NCBI GenBank assembly: GCA_030612185.1
Contig: JAUWOI010000006.1
Location: forward strand, 1 to 25,336
DNA from: Anaerolineae bacterium
GTDB lineage: Bacteria > Chloroflexota > Anaerolineae > B4-G1
Length of the DNA: 25,336 nt
Direction: 5' to 3'
Both the position numbers and the translations under genes were made by a program. The notes below the pieces were generated by a model. That model was not told where the DNA came from, did no database searches, and saw only the letters and a program-made list of their open reading frames with translations. Shown one piece after another: positions 15,947 to 22,964 of the stretch. Position 1 is the first letter of the stretch. Every line of letters begins with the position of its first letter.

Positions 15947-16198
15947 ATGGCAAAAAAGAAGTCACGTCGTGTCAGGAAGAAGGGCCGGCAAGTGCGCCTT
16001 TCGCCAGCCCAGATGGTACAGCCAGGGGTTGGCGAGGGGACTATTGATCCCTCGGTTGCCGCCATGGCGCGGCCTGTGCCGGAGGTATCTGACCCGCACG
16101 AGGAATACCGCTATGTCATTGACGATCTCAAGCGCATTGGTATCATCGCCGTGGCGATGTTGGCGGTGCTGATTGCTCTGGCGTTGCTGTTGCCCTGA
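15947..16198 (+). CDS. Small single-pass membrane protein of unknown function
   Basis: This 83-residue protein has a very basic N-terminus (MAKKKSRRVRKKGRQVR), a low-complexity middle with DPHEEYRYVIDDLKRIG, and one C-terminal membrane helix (about 63-82) ending at the stop. It follows the sortase by 33 bp and has a purine-rich ribosome binding site (gagaggagagagag), so it belongs to the same operon. The topology should be tail-anchored with the basic end in the cytosol. I do not recognise a family. It could assist the sortase, which has a similarly basic cytosolic segment. Confidence 0.75.
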   Translation: MAKKKSRRVRKKGRQVRLSPAQMVQPGVGEGTIDPSVAAMARPVPEVSDPHEEYRYVIDDLKRIGIIAVAMLAVLIALALLLP

Positions 16199-16258
16199 CG
16201 CGCCCTACATTTTAATCCTACGGTTCATAGAGCGGTCTTGACCGCAACCGAATCTTTG

Positions 16259-16331
16259 GGACACGGATGAACACGGATTTCACGGATTCTTGTTACTTTT
16301 TTATCCGTGTACATCCGTGTAATCCGTGTCC
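16259..16331. repeat. Inverted and direct repeat of acacggat units between convergent genes
   Basis: 28-bp arms at 16259-16286 and 16304-16331 are complementary with a few mismatches, and each arm is itself built of cacggat/tccgtgt direct repeats. The flanks tcttt and aaaaaga extend the pairing. It lies between two convergent genes, so it may act as a bidirectional terminator. The unit resembles dispersed repeats found in spacers of environmental genomes, from memory only. Confidence 0.7.
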
Positions 16332-16373
16332 TAAAAAGATTCTCGCATGTGATGCAAATCCTGTAGGGTAATT

Positions 16374-17186
16374 CTATAGGGCGGCTTGTTCAGGCTTGCG
16401 GGCTCGCAGGGGGAGTATTCGTACTAGCGCGACCAGTCCCCACGATATTCCCCAGTGGAGTGCTAGTGCCAGCCACAGATTCTGAACCAGCAGGGATAGC
16501 ACACCACTGACGACGGCCAGTGCCCCGCGCAGCAACTGGGCCGGGGCTTGCTGTGGGTCGGCCAGGCCCTTGCGCCAGGCCGGATTGAGCGTTGCCTCCA
16601 GCGCTACCAGCGCCAGCCCACCCCAGACTCCCCAATATGCGCTCCACGCGAGGGTGGGCGCGTTGCGGTAGAAGGCCCAATGTACTTCGTGGTAGGCTGC
16701 CTCGCGCAGGAGCACCCAGCCGGATACATTGGTCCCGGCGACTGCACCTCCCTCATCGGCAGTGATCAGAGATCGACGGTAGGTCCACCATGCCAGTGCC
16801 AACAGTGCCCAAACGCCGATACCTAACACCGCTGCCCATCCCACGTCGTAAGCCCAGTCGAGCCAGTTAGTGGTCACAGCAGCACCGGTCGCCTCGTCAC
16901 TTAGCGCGGGCAAGTCGAGATGCTGTAGCCCCAACAGCCGCCCGACGACTGCATCGTGGCCCCACAGGAGCGCCGCGAAGGGCACGCCGATGTAGTACAG
17001 CAGACGGAGGAGTTGGAGCAGCCACGGGGAAAAGCGCCAAGCGATTAGGGGGGTGACGAACTCATCCACTATACCAGAGCGGGATTGGCGGGAAAACCAG
17101 GCCAGGTTCGCCCAGAAGGCGGCCAGGAACAGTGATCCGCTCAGCCATAGCCAGCCTTCGCTCCACTCTATGGTCAGTTCGGGCAC
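16374..17186 (-). CDS. Polytopic membrane protein of unknown function
   Basis: This 270-residue protein has about six hydrophobic segments. A conserved-looking cluster, LLREAAYHEVHWAFYRN (about 157-173), and a late LALHWGISWGL (about 240-250) recall the Glu/His motifs of CPBP intramembrane proteases. The exact EExxxR motif is absent, so I do not assign that family. The start is GTG at 17186 with GGGGAGG 7 bp upstream, placed inside the last codons of the kinase gene. The kinase stop is only 4 bp before this start, so the two are translationally coupled. A sensor or effector role with the kinase is inference. Confidence 0.7.
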   Translation of the reverse strand: MPELTIEWSEGWLWLSGSLFLAAFWANLAWFSRQSRSGIVDEFVTPLIAWRFSPWLLQLLRLLYYIGVPFAALLWGHDAVVGRLLGLQHLDLPALSDEATGAAVTTNWLDWAYDVGWAAVLGIGVWALLALAWWTYRRSLITADEGGAVAGTNVSGWVLLREAAYHEVHWAFYRNAPTLAWSAYWGVWGGLALVALEATLNPAWRKGLADPQQAPAQLLRGALAVVSGVLSLLVQNLWLALALHWGISWGLVALVRILPLRARKPEQAAL

Positions 17187-17190
17187 GTGC

Positions 17191-18948
17191 CTACCTCCCC
17201 CGCAGCGGCACAGTCAGTGTGATCCGTGTTCCCGCGCCTGGTGCTGAAGCGATAGCCAGTTGGCCGCCGACCAACTCGGCCCGCTCGTGCATGTTGATCA
17301 TGCCCAGACTGCTACGCTCGTCATAGTGCATCTGTACCTCGTCCACGTCGAATCCACGGCCATTGTCCTCCACTTCGGCAGTGAAAGTATTGTCCTGAAT
17401 GTGAAGCCTCACCCAGATGTTTTTGGCCTTGGCGTGTTTGCGGGCATTGCCAATAGCCTCTTCAAGGATGTAGAAGATCACTCCTTGGGCGTTCCGGTCT
17501 AGCAATCGGTCTGCCTCTGGTGTTGCCTCCAGGTGAATTGGTATGGTGTTCATTTCGGCCGACTTACTGATGTATTGCTTCAATGCTGCTTGCAACCCTT
17601 GTGTTTCGAGGATAAGCGGTCGGAGCGTGAAGAGCATGTGACGGATTTCCTTCGTCGTGCGGCGTGCCAGCTCCTCGATCTGCACCAATTCCTCAGCCGT
17701 CTGTTGCGGATCTCTCTTCAACAGTAGGCGTGCATAGTTCAGCTGCATAGCGATGGCTGCGATGCTCTGCGTGGGCCCGTCGTGCAGATCGCGGGCCAAT
17801 TTTTTGCGGGCATCTTCCTCTACCGCCACGATGCGTTCTTTCTCCTCCGTCAGGCTTTGATAAAGTTGGGCGTTCTGGAGCGCAACGATGGCCTGATTAC
17901 AAACGGCGATGAGCAAGTCCTGGTGGTCTTCTGTGTAGGTGCCAGGATGGGGGCTGCCGAAAACCACTGCGCCGAAGTTCTCGAACCCGGCCCGCAGCGG
18001 CACGACGATTGCCTGCCGGCAACTGTGCATCATGATAAGTTGGCCTAACTCCGGATCTGCTGGCGGATTATCGGTTACCACGGCCTCTGCCGTCGCTAAC
18101 GCCTGAGCCAGGACACCACTCTTGCCTTGGAACACGGTTTTTTGGTCGCGAGGCGGTAGGTGACGCGATGCTACAATGCGCAGGTCGTTGTGACTGAAGA
18201 GCATTACCATGCTCACGTGGGCTGAGTCTGGATGGCCCAACTCTTGCATGCCAGCATCACCCACATCGAGCACCGCTTTTAACACTTTGTTGTAGTTTAG
18301 CGTCGCACTGAGCGTGCTCGCCAACTCGAAGATCGCTCGCGAGTGTTCTTGAGCAGCACGCAACTTCCGCAGTTCGGCCTCCTCCTCAAGCCAGCTTGTG
18401 CGCGCGACGACCTGTTTCATCTGGTTGCCTACGATGCCGCCTATCAGGGTTGCTAGCAAGAGGATCAGAGAGTGGGCAACAAACGGGAGCAGGGCCACCC
18501 AAGATGTCCCAGGTGGTGCGATGAGGTAGCCAGCAAGCCCGCAACCTGCCACGACGACGATAGCGACCGGCAGGCTCACCGCCCAGGGAAAGCGTAACAC
18601 CGCTGTGAGGATGGGAAACAGGGCGAAGAACAGCAGTGGGCTCGCCAGGCCGCCCGACGTAATGACAAAGCCGATAGTCAGGATGGTGTCAATCAGCAAC
18701 GTCACCGCCGACATGGCCCATCTGGGGGTGCCGTAGAGCAGTAGCAGCATCACGACGAGATTGTAGAGGGCCGCCACTGTCAATAGGACGATTTGGGGTA
18801 GCAGAGAGGATGTGTCGAAAGAACCACCGTGATGGAAGAAGGTGTCCGCGAAACTGACGAGGGCCACGCTTACCAGGAGTAACCAACGCAGGTTGCTGAT
18901 TAGCCACTCTACCTGGAGACGTTTCTTGGCACTCTCAGGTGTGGGCAT
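17191..18948 (-). CDS. Membrane sensor histidine kinase with GAF domain (HisKA_3/NarL type)
   Basis: From the chosen start it has 585 residues. About six membrane segments (17-170) form the N-terminal part. A short coiled helix (WLEEEAELRKLRAAQEHS) follows, then a GAF-like domain (about 205-365) with GVLAQALATAEAVVTDNPP and AIVVPLRAGFENFGAVVFG. The HisKA_3 box ARKKLARDLHDGPTQSIAAI has the phospho-His at about 389. The ATPase domain has EEAIGNARKHAKAK (Asn about 501), EDNGRGFD (about 527-534) and SLGMINMHERAEL. The ATG at 18948 has GGAAAG 7 bp upstream; an ATG 15 bp earlier is possible. No response regulator is adjacent, so it is an orphan unless the partner lies elsewhere. Confidence 0.87.
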   Translation of the reverse strand: MPTPESAKKRLQVEWLISNLRWLLLVSVALVSFADTFFHHGGSFDTSSLLPQIVLLTVAALYNLVVMLLLLYGTPRWAMSAVTLLIDTILTIGFVITSGGLASPLLFFALFPILTAVLRFPWAVSLPVAIVVVAGCGLAGYLIAPPGTSWVALLPFVAHSLILLLATLIGGIVGNQMKQVVARTSWLEEEAELRKLRAAQEHSRAIFELASTLSATLNYNKVLKAVLDVGDAGMQELGHPDSAHVSMVMLFSHNDLRIVASRHLPPRDQKTVFQGKSGVLAQALATAEAVVTDNPPADPELGQLIMMHSCRQAIVVPLRAGFENFGAVVFGSPHPGTYTEDHQDLLIAVCNQAIVALQNAQLYQSLTEEKERIVAVEEDARKKLARDLHDGPTQSIAAIAMQLNYARLLLKRDPQQTAEELVQIEELARRTTKEIRHMLFTLRPLILETQGLQAALKQYISKSAEMNTIPIHLEATPEADRLLDRNAQGVIFYILEEAIGNARKHAKAKNIWVRLHIQDNTFTAEVEDNGRGFDVDEVQMHYDERSSLGMINMHERAELVGGQLAIASAPGAGTRITLTVPLRGR

Positions 18949-18977
18949 AGTAAGTCTTTCCATCTCGTGTACTGAAA

Positions 18978-19025
18978 CAGGCCGCGGGCATTGAGCGGAT
19001 GGCCTCCTCACGCAGCCGCGGCCTG
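18978..19025 (-). terminator. Hairpin between tRNA-Val and the sensor kinase
   Basis: A perfect 10-bp stem (18978-18987 with 19016-19025, caggccgcgg/ccgcggcctg) encloses a 28-nt loop. On the minus strand it follows the tRNA 3' end by 12 bp and is followed by GTTTCAG. It could end tRNA transcripts or define their processing while allowing some read-through into the kinase gene, for which no separate promoter is evident. Confidence 0.5.
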
Positions 19026-19037
19026 GTGTTAGAACAA

Positions 19038-19111
19038 TGGGCGCGAAGGGACTCGAACCCCCGACCTCTACAATGTGAGTGTAGCGCTCTGACCAACTGA
19101 GCTACGCGCCC
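19038..19111 (-). tRNA. tRNA-Val (anticodon CAC)
   Basis: The 74-nt cloverleaf reads on the minus strand. The acceptor arms GGGCGCG and CGCGCCC pair fully and the discriminator is A. The D arm is GCTC/GAGC with the AGTTGGTCA loop. The anticodon stem CTACA/TGTAG encloses CTCACAT, giving anticodon CAC, which reads the valine codon GUG. The T loop is TTCGAGT, and its stem has two G-U pairs at the outer end. CCA is not encoded. Confidence 0.96.
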
Positions 19112-19122
19112 GAAGCACAAGA

Positions 19123-19151
19123 ATTATAGCACCGAACTTTTCAAACTGCAA
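19123..19151 (-). promoter_or_regulatory. tRNA-Val promoter
   Basis: On the minus strand TTGCAG (19151-19146), a 17-bp spacer and TATAAT (19128-19123) with an extended TGC before the -10 lie 11 bp upstream of the mature tRNA end. It is back to back with the metK promoter, whose -35 box begins 2 bp away. Confidence 0.8.
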
Positions 19152-19153
19152 GT

Positions 19154-19182
19154 TTGACAGTTGTCTGCCTTTGTGGTATCAT
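19154..19182 (+). promoter_or_regulatory. metK riboswitch promoter
   Basis: TTGACA (19154-19159), a 17-bp spacer and TATCAT (19177-19182) face right. The expected start near 19189 is about 20 nt before the SAM riboswitch. Confidence 0.82.
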
Positions 19183-19208
19183 CGCACCCAAACTGAATAT
19201 CCCGAGCG

Positions 19209-19326
<118 letters not shown>

Positions 19327-19343
19327 GGTCACGCCCGTCGTGC

Positions 19344-19372
19344 CCCTTCTTGTCTTGCAAGAAGGGTTTTTT
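19344..19372 (+). terminator. Riboswitch-controlled intrinsic terminator
   Basis: cccttcttg (19344-19352) pairs perfectly with caagaaggg (19358-19366) around a 5-nt loop and is followed by six T residues. It is the expression platform of the SAM-I riboswitch, 95 bp before metK. Confidence 0.92.
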
Positions 19373-19467
19373 GTTGGGCTAGCCTCGACCAGGATCTACC
19401 GGAGTTCTTAATGCGGTTTTCAGGAAGTCCCAAAAATCTGAGCATGCAGCAAAAAGGAGAAGTTCAA

Positions 19468-20691
19468 ATGAGTGGTAGCAACGCGACATTTATGACATCA
19501 CCCCAGTATTTCTTCACCTCGGAATCGGTGACCGAAGGGCATCCCGATAAAATCTGCGATCAGATTTCAGACGCTGTGCTGGATGCCATCGTCGCTGATG
19601 ACCCCGATGCGCGCGTCGCTTGCGACGTGTGCGTGACCACTGGTCTGGTCATCGTGATGGGCGAGATCACGACCAGTACCTACGTGGACGTTGGCAAACT
19701 TGTCCGCAGCGTTGTCCGCGATATTGGCTACACCCGCGCCAAGTACGGCTTTGATGCCGATACATGCGGCGTCATCATCAGTATCAAGGAGCAGTCGGCT
19801 GATATTGCCCTGGGCGTGGATCGGGCGCTGGAGGCCAAGACAGGCGAGATGTCTGAGGCAGATATCGAGGCGATCGGCGCTGGTGATCAGGGCATGATGG
19901 TCGGCTTTGCCTGCAACGAGACGCCAGAGTTGATGCCGTTGAGCATCATGCTGGCTCACAAGTTGTGCAAGCGGTTGGCCGAGGTGCGCAAGAACAAGAC
20001 GCTGCCCTATCTGCGCCCCGACGGCAAGAGTCAGGTGACGGTTGAATATGAGTATGGCCGGCCTAAGCGTGTTGACACCATCGTCGTCAGCACACAACAC
20101 TCGCCCAACGTCGTTCAAGAGCAGATCCGTGAGGATGTTATTGCTCACGTGGTCAGTCATGTGGTGCCCGCTGATATGCTTGACGACAAGACCAAAATCT
20201 ACGTCAATCCTACGGGGCGTTTTGTTACTGGTGGCCCGCTGGGTGACTCTGGCTTGACTGGGCGCAAGATCATAGTTGATACGTACGGTGGTGTGGCCCG
20301 TCACGGCGGTGGTTGTTTCTCTGGCAAGGATCCGACGAAGGTGGACCGTTCGGCGAGTTACATGACTCGCTACATTGCCAAGAATTTGGTGGCGGCGGGC
20401 ATAGCCGATCGCCTGGAACTGCAAGTCTCTTACGCAATTGGTGTCGCCCGGCCGTTGTCGCTGTCGGTGGAGACTTTTGGCACGGCCAAAATCTCCGATG
20501 ACAGAATCGTTGAGTTGATTGAAGAGCACTTCGACATGCGTCCTGCAGCGATCATTCGCGACCTGGACTTGCGGCGCCCCATCTACCGTAAGACGGCTGC
20601 CTACGGCCACTTCGGGCGCGATGACATTAACGCGCCCTGGGAGCGCACCGACAAATCTGAAATCTTGCGCCAGGCGGCAGGCTTGGCTTAG
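19468..20691 (+). CDS. metK: S-adenosylmethionine synthetase
   Basis: This enzyme makes SAM from methionine and ATP. It has 407 residues. Visible family motifs are [19 protein letters not shown] (17-35) with the ATP-contact His25, [12 protein letters not shown] (137-148), and the P-loop-like [19 protein letters not shown] (280-298). The usual Ala in GGGAFSGKD is Cys here. [18 protein letters not shown] near the C-terminus is typical. The ATG at 19468 has AAAGGAG 7-8 bp upstream; the frame is open further upstream into the riboswitch but that part is not coding. Expression is controlled by the SAM-I riboswitch and terminator just upstream. Confidence 0.97.
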   Translation: MSGSNATFMTSPQYFFTSESVTEGHPDKICDQISDAVLDAIVADDPDARVACDVCVTTGLVIVMGEITTSTYVDVGKLVRSVVRDIGYTRAKYGFDADTCGVIISIKEQSADIALGVDRALEAKTGEMSEADIEAIGAGDQGMMVGFACNETPELMPLSIMLAHKLCKRLAEVRKNKTLPYLRPDGKSQVTVEYEYGRPKRVDTIVVSTQHSPNVVQEQIREDVIAHVVSHVVPADMLDDKTKIYVNPTGRFVTGGPLGDSGLTGRKIIVDTYGGVARHGGGCFSGKDPTKVDRSASYMTRYIAKNLVAAGIADRLELQVSYAIGVARPLSLSVETFGTAKISDDRIVELIEEHFDMRPAAIIRDLDLRRPIYRKTAAYGHFGRDDINAPWERTDKSEILRQAAGLA

Positions 20692-20712
20692 CCGGGGCCA
20701 TTTGGCAACTGT

Positions 20713-20758
20713 AGGAGGATTCTCCAGAACTCGGTTTTGGCGTCTGGAGATGCCTCCT
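20713..20758 (+). terminator. Hairpin after metK
   Basis: Arms of 15 bp (20713-20727 and 20744-20758) pair with two central mismatches around a 16-nt loop, 21 bp after the metK stop. AtaTCTTC follows, without a strong T tract. It is the likely end of the metK transcript. A further 8-bp GC hairpin lies at 20793-20813. Confidence 0.6.
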
Positions 20759-20919
20759 ATATCTTCGCACAGTCTGGTTTTAAGCGAGTACGGGCCGGCC
20801 TCATGGGTCGGCCAGCTGTGCTGTCTCCTGGCGACGTTTCAGGAGTGGTGGTCAGGCTGGGTCTTCTACCTCGGTTGATGGCAATGTATAAGGTCTACAA
20901 CGTGCTGGCGCTGTGTGTT
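20759..20919. other. Spacer without a supported gene
   Basis: Between the metK hairpin and the next promoter I see only a GC-rich hairpin (ggccggcc at 20793-20800 with ggtcggcc at 20806-20813). No open frame here has a ribosome binding site or recognisable product. Confidence 0.5.
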
Positions 20920-20948
20920 TTGACATCCTCTCCCTTTCGATGTATACT
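20920..20948 (+). promoter_or_regulatory. Consensus-like promoter of the structured leader and mazG operon
   Basis: TTGACA (20920-20925), a 17-bp spacer and TATACT (20943-20948) face right, with an expected start near 20955. That is about 170 nt before the first coding gene, leaving room for the structured leader. Confidence 0.85.
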
Positions 20949-20954
20949 CACCGC

Positions 20955-21111
20955 GTTGTGATGCAACAGATAGAGCGAGGCTGTTGAGATGACTGTGGGG
21001 CGCTTTTCCAATCCGCCAGCCCCTGCCTGGCCAGACTTTAGGTCTGGGTGAGGGCTATTTGAGAGTGCCCAGTTCCGGCCGGCCCTCCAGACCATGCGGG
21101 GGCTGGCTTTT
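20955..21111 (+). ncRNA. Candidate structured RNA or riboswitch-like leader of unknown class
   Basis: A strong promoter is followed by about 155 nt with several nested pairings. caacag/ctgttg (20964-20969, 20981-20986) forms the first hairpin. gccagcccc (21015-21023) pairs over a long range with ggggctggc (21099-21107), which is followed directly by TTTT. Inside that stem, ccagac/gtctgg (21031-21036, 21042-21047) and gggc/gccc (21052-21055, 21067-21070) form hairpins. An alternative pairing of ggtctggg...agggc (21041-21055) with gccctccagacc (21082-21093) is also possible. This looks like an independent small RNA or an attenuating leader. It does not match any riboswitch consensus I can recall. 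Confidence 0.45.
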
Positions 21112-21125
21112 GTGTGAGGGAGCCG

Positions 21126-21428
21126 ATGACCATCCAGGAACTCACCGATGAGATGAACCGCTTCGTGGAAGCGATGGGCTGGTACAGGGAGGATTCCCCG
21201 TGGCCGCAGACGCCGCGCAATATTGCCACATCGCTTTCGCTGGAGGCGGCCGAGGTGCTGGAGCATTTCCAGTGGGGTGAGCGGGCCGATGAAGATGCAC
21301 TGGCAGGGGAACTGGCCGACGTGGCGCTCTATCTGCTGCAACTGGCTTACCTGACCGGCATAGACCTGGAGCAGGCGATTCACGACAAACTGGCGATCAA
21401 TTACAACCGAGAGTGGCCCGGAGAGTAG
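21126..21428 (+). CDS. MazG-like nucleotide pyrophosphohydrolase
   Basis: This all-alpha NTP pyrophosphohydrolase probably removes non-canonical or excess (d)NTPs. The 100 residues form a single compact domain, as in RS21-C6/dCTPase-type MazG proteins. The metal-binding Glu residues are in SLEAAEVLEHFQW (about 38-50) and ELADVALYLL (about 63-72), with the typical tail DLEQAIHDKLAINYNREWP. The ATG at 21126 has GGGAG 4 bp upstream; a GTG 12 bp earlier is possible. It is followed by the phosphoesterase gene after 6 bp, so an operon is likely. The preferred nucleotide cannot be read from sequence. Confidence 0.88.
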   Translation: MTIQELTDEMNRFVEAMGWYREDSPWPQTPRNIATSLSLEAAEVLEHFQWGERADEDALAGELADVALYLLQLAYLTGIDLEQAIHDKLAINYNREWPGE

Positions 21429-21434
21429 GGGAGT

Positions 21435-22055
21435 GTGAAGATTCTCGCCGTCAGTGACCTGGTGGTCGAGAGTATTTACAGTTCACACGTCCGCGAGCGG
21501 TTTGGCGACGTGGATGTGGTGCTTTCGTGTGGCGATCTGCCCTACTCCTACCTGGAGTACATTGTGACGATGTTGAACGCGGACTGTTTCTTCGTGCACG
21601 GTAACCACGACCAACCCGAGTACACGGCTGACGGACGCATGCTTGCTGAACCGGGCGGTTGGTTCAATCTGGATGGGCGGACTATGGAAGCCAGAGGGAT
21701 GCTTCTGGCCGGGTTGGAAGGCTCGATGCGCTACAAGCCTGGAGCGCCCTTCCAGTACACAGAGAGTGAGATGGCCTATAAAGTCGGGCGCATAATGCCA
21801 GCCTTGCTTATGAACCGTATGCTCCGCGGGCGTTACCTGGACATCCTCATCACGCACTCGCCACCCTTTGGCATCCACGACGGTGAGGATCTGCCTCATC
21901 GTGGCTTCAAGGCACTGCTTGGGTTGATGGCTCGTTTCCGGCCTCGTTATCTGCTCCACGGTCACAAGCATATCTACGGACTCGAACCTTCGCGGACACG
22001 CTACCGGGACACTGAGGTTATCAACGTTTATCCTTTCTGCGTGATCGAGTGGTGA
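21435..22055 (+). CDS. Metallophosphoesterase (calcineurin-like) with altered first motif
   Basis: This 206-residue phosphoesterase shows the family's metal-binding blocks: GDLP (33-36), VHGNHDQPEY (54-63), ITHSPPFGIHDG (139-150) and LLHGHKHIYG (173-182). The first motif, normally D-x-H, reads SDLVVES (7-13), so the His is replaced by Val10 and one metal site may be changed. The start is a GTG at 21435 after a purine-rich stretch. The spacing to its neighbours is 6 bp on both sides, indicating one operon with the MazG-like and ParB-like genes. The substrate is unknown. Confidence 0.87.
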   Translation: MKILAVSDLVVESIYSSHVRERFGDVDVVLSCGDLPYSYLEYIVTMLNADCFFVHGNHDQPEYTADGRMLAEPGGWFNLDGRTMEARGMLLAGLEGSMRYKPGAPFQYTESEMAYKVGRIMPALLMNRMLRGRYLDILITHSPPFGIHDGEDLPHRGFKALLGLMARFRPRYLLHGHKHIYGLEPSRTRYRDTEVINVYPFCVIEW

Positions 22056-22061
22056 TACCCG

Positions 22062-22964
22062 ATGGCTGGTAAAGATCGAGCACGAATAGACTTCGATACA
22101 GCGCGGCGCAAGGCGTTCTGGAACGAGATCGTCTCATTCCTGAGCGGTCGCCCTAATCGGCTGCTCTCGTGGGACGCGGTGCGCGATAAACTGGGCGTGC
22201 GCGGGCAGGTCTACTGGGGCATTCGGGCCGTGTCGGTGGACAAGATCATCGGCAGTGTGGGGCGCTACCGGGATTTCGACCGCGTCTTCCTGCCGACGCA
22301 GGATCACACGGCGAGCCGTTGGCGTTCTATCGCCCGCGCTCACTACGACGACGTCAGTCTACCGCCGGTGAAGTTGTACAAGATCGGGGATGCCTACTTC
22401 GTCCTCGACGGCAATCACCGTGTCTCGGTGGCGCGAGAGCAGGGTGTTGAGTTCGTGGATGCTGAGGTGATCGAGGCAGCGACCAGAGTGCCGGTGACGG
22501 CCGACCTGGATGCCGGCGACCTGGAGATCAAGGGCGAATACACCCGTTTCCTTGAGCGCACGCGGCTGGATGAGTTGAGACCTGACCAGCGCATCGAGTT
22601 CACCATCGGCGGCGGGTACGAGCGACTGCTGGAGCACATCGCCGTGCATCGTTACTTCATGGGCCTGGAGCAGCAGCGTTTCATCCCGGAAGACGAGGCG
22701 GTCTGCGACTGGTATGAGCACGTCTACCTGCCGCTGGTGTACATCATTCGCGAAAAGGACACCCTGGCCGATTTCCCCGGCCGTACCGAGGCTGACCTGT
22801 ACCTGTGGGTTATGGATCATCAACACTACCTGCGCGAGCGATTCGGCCCTGAGGTGGGGACGGGACAGGCTGCTGAGCACTTCGCTGACCACTATACCAC
22901 CCGGCCGATCAAGCGCATGGTGCACGCCGTGCAGGATCTGGTTGCCGGGCAGGACGGGCGGTGA
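22062..22964 (+). CDS. ParB/Srx-fold protein with C-terminal DUF4032-like region
   Basis: This 300-residue protein has a ParB-like core, PPVKLYKIGDAYFVLDGNHR (101-120) followed by VSVAREQG and FVDAEVIEA. The GNHRxSVA box is the hallmark of this fold. An N-terminal ~95-residue region (WDAVRDKLGVRGQVYWGIRAV) and the C-terminal half with EADLYLWVMDHQHYLRERFG resemble proteins annotated as ParB-like or DUF4032. It lacks an obvious ParB helix-turn-helix and parS context, so chromosome segregation is not implied. Nuclease, CTPase or regulator are possibilities. There is almost no ribosome binding site, so translation probably depends on coupling to the upstream gene 6 bp away. Confidence 0.75.
   Translation: MAGKDRARIDFDTARRKAFWNEIVSFLSGRPNRLLSWDAVRDKLGVRGQVYWGIRAVSVDKIIGSVGRYRDFDRVFLPTQDHTASRWRSIARAHYDDVSLPPVKLYKIGDAYFVLDGNHRVSVAREQGVEFVDAEVIEAATRVPVTADLDAGDLEIKGEYTRFLERTRLDELRPDQRIEFTIGGGYERLLEHIAVHRYFMGLEQQRFIPEDEAVCDWYEHVYLPLVYIIREKDTLADFPGRTEADLYLWVMDHQHYLRERFGPEVGTGQAAEHFADHYTTRPIKRMVHAVQDLVAGQDGR

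Noticed and set aside
16374..17186. CPBP intramembrane protease assignment
   Set aside because: The EExxxR motif is not present in exact form, so the resemblance is too weak to name the family.
19567..20610. Long open frame antisense to metK
   Set aside because: metK is certain from its motifs; the antisense frame has no start signals and a composition typical of reverse-complement GC-rich coding DNA.
22062..22964. Chromosome-partitioning ParB
   Set aside because: There is no ParA gene, no parS-like palindromes and no visible helix-turn-helix; only the ParB/Srx core motif is shared.
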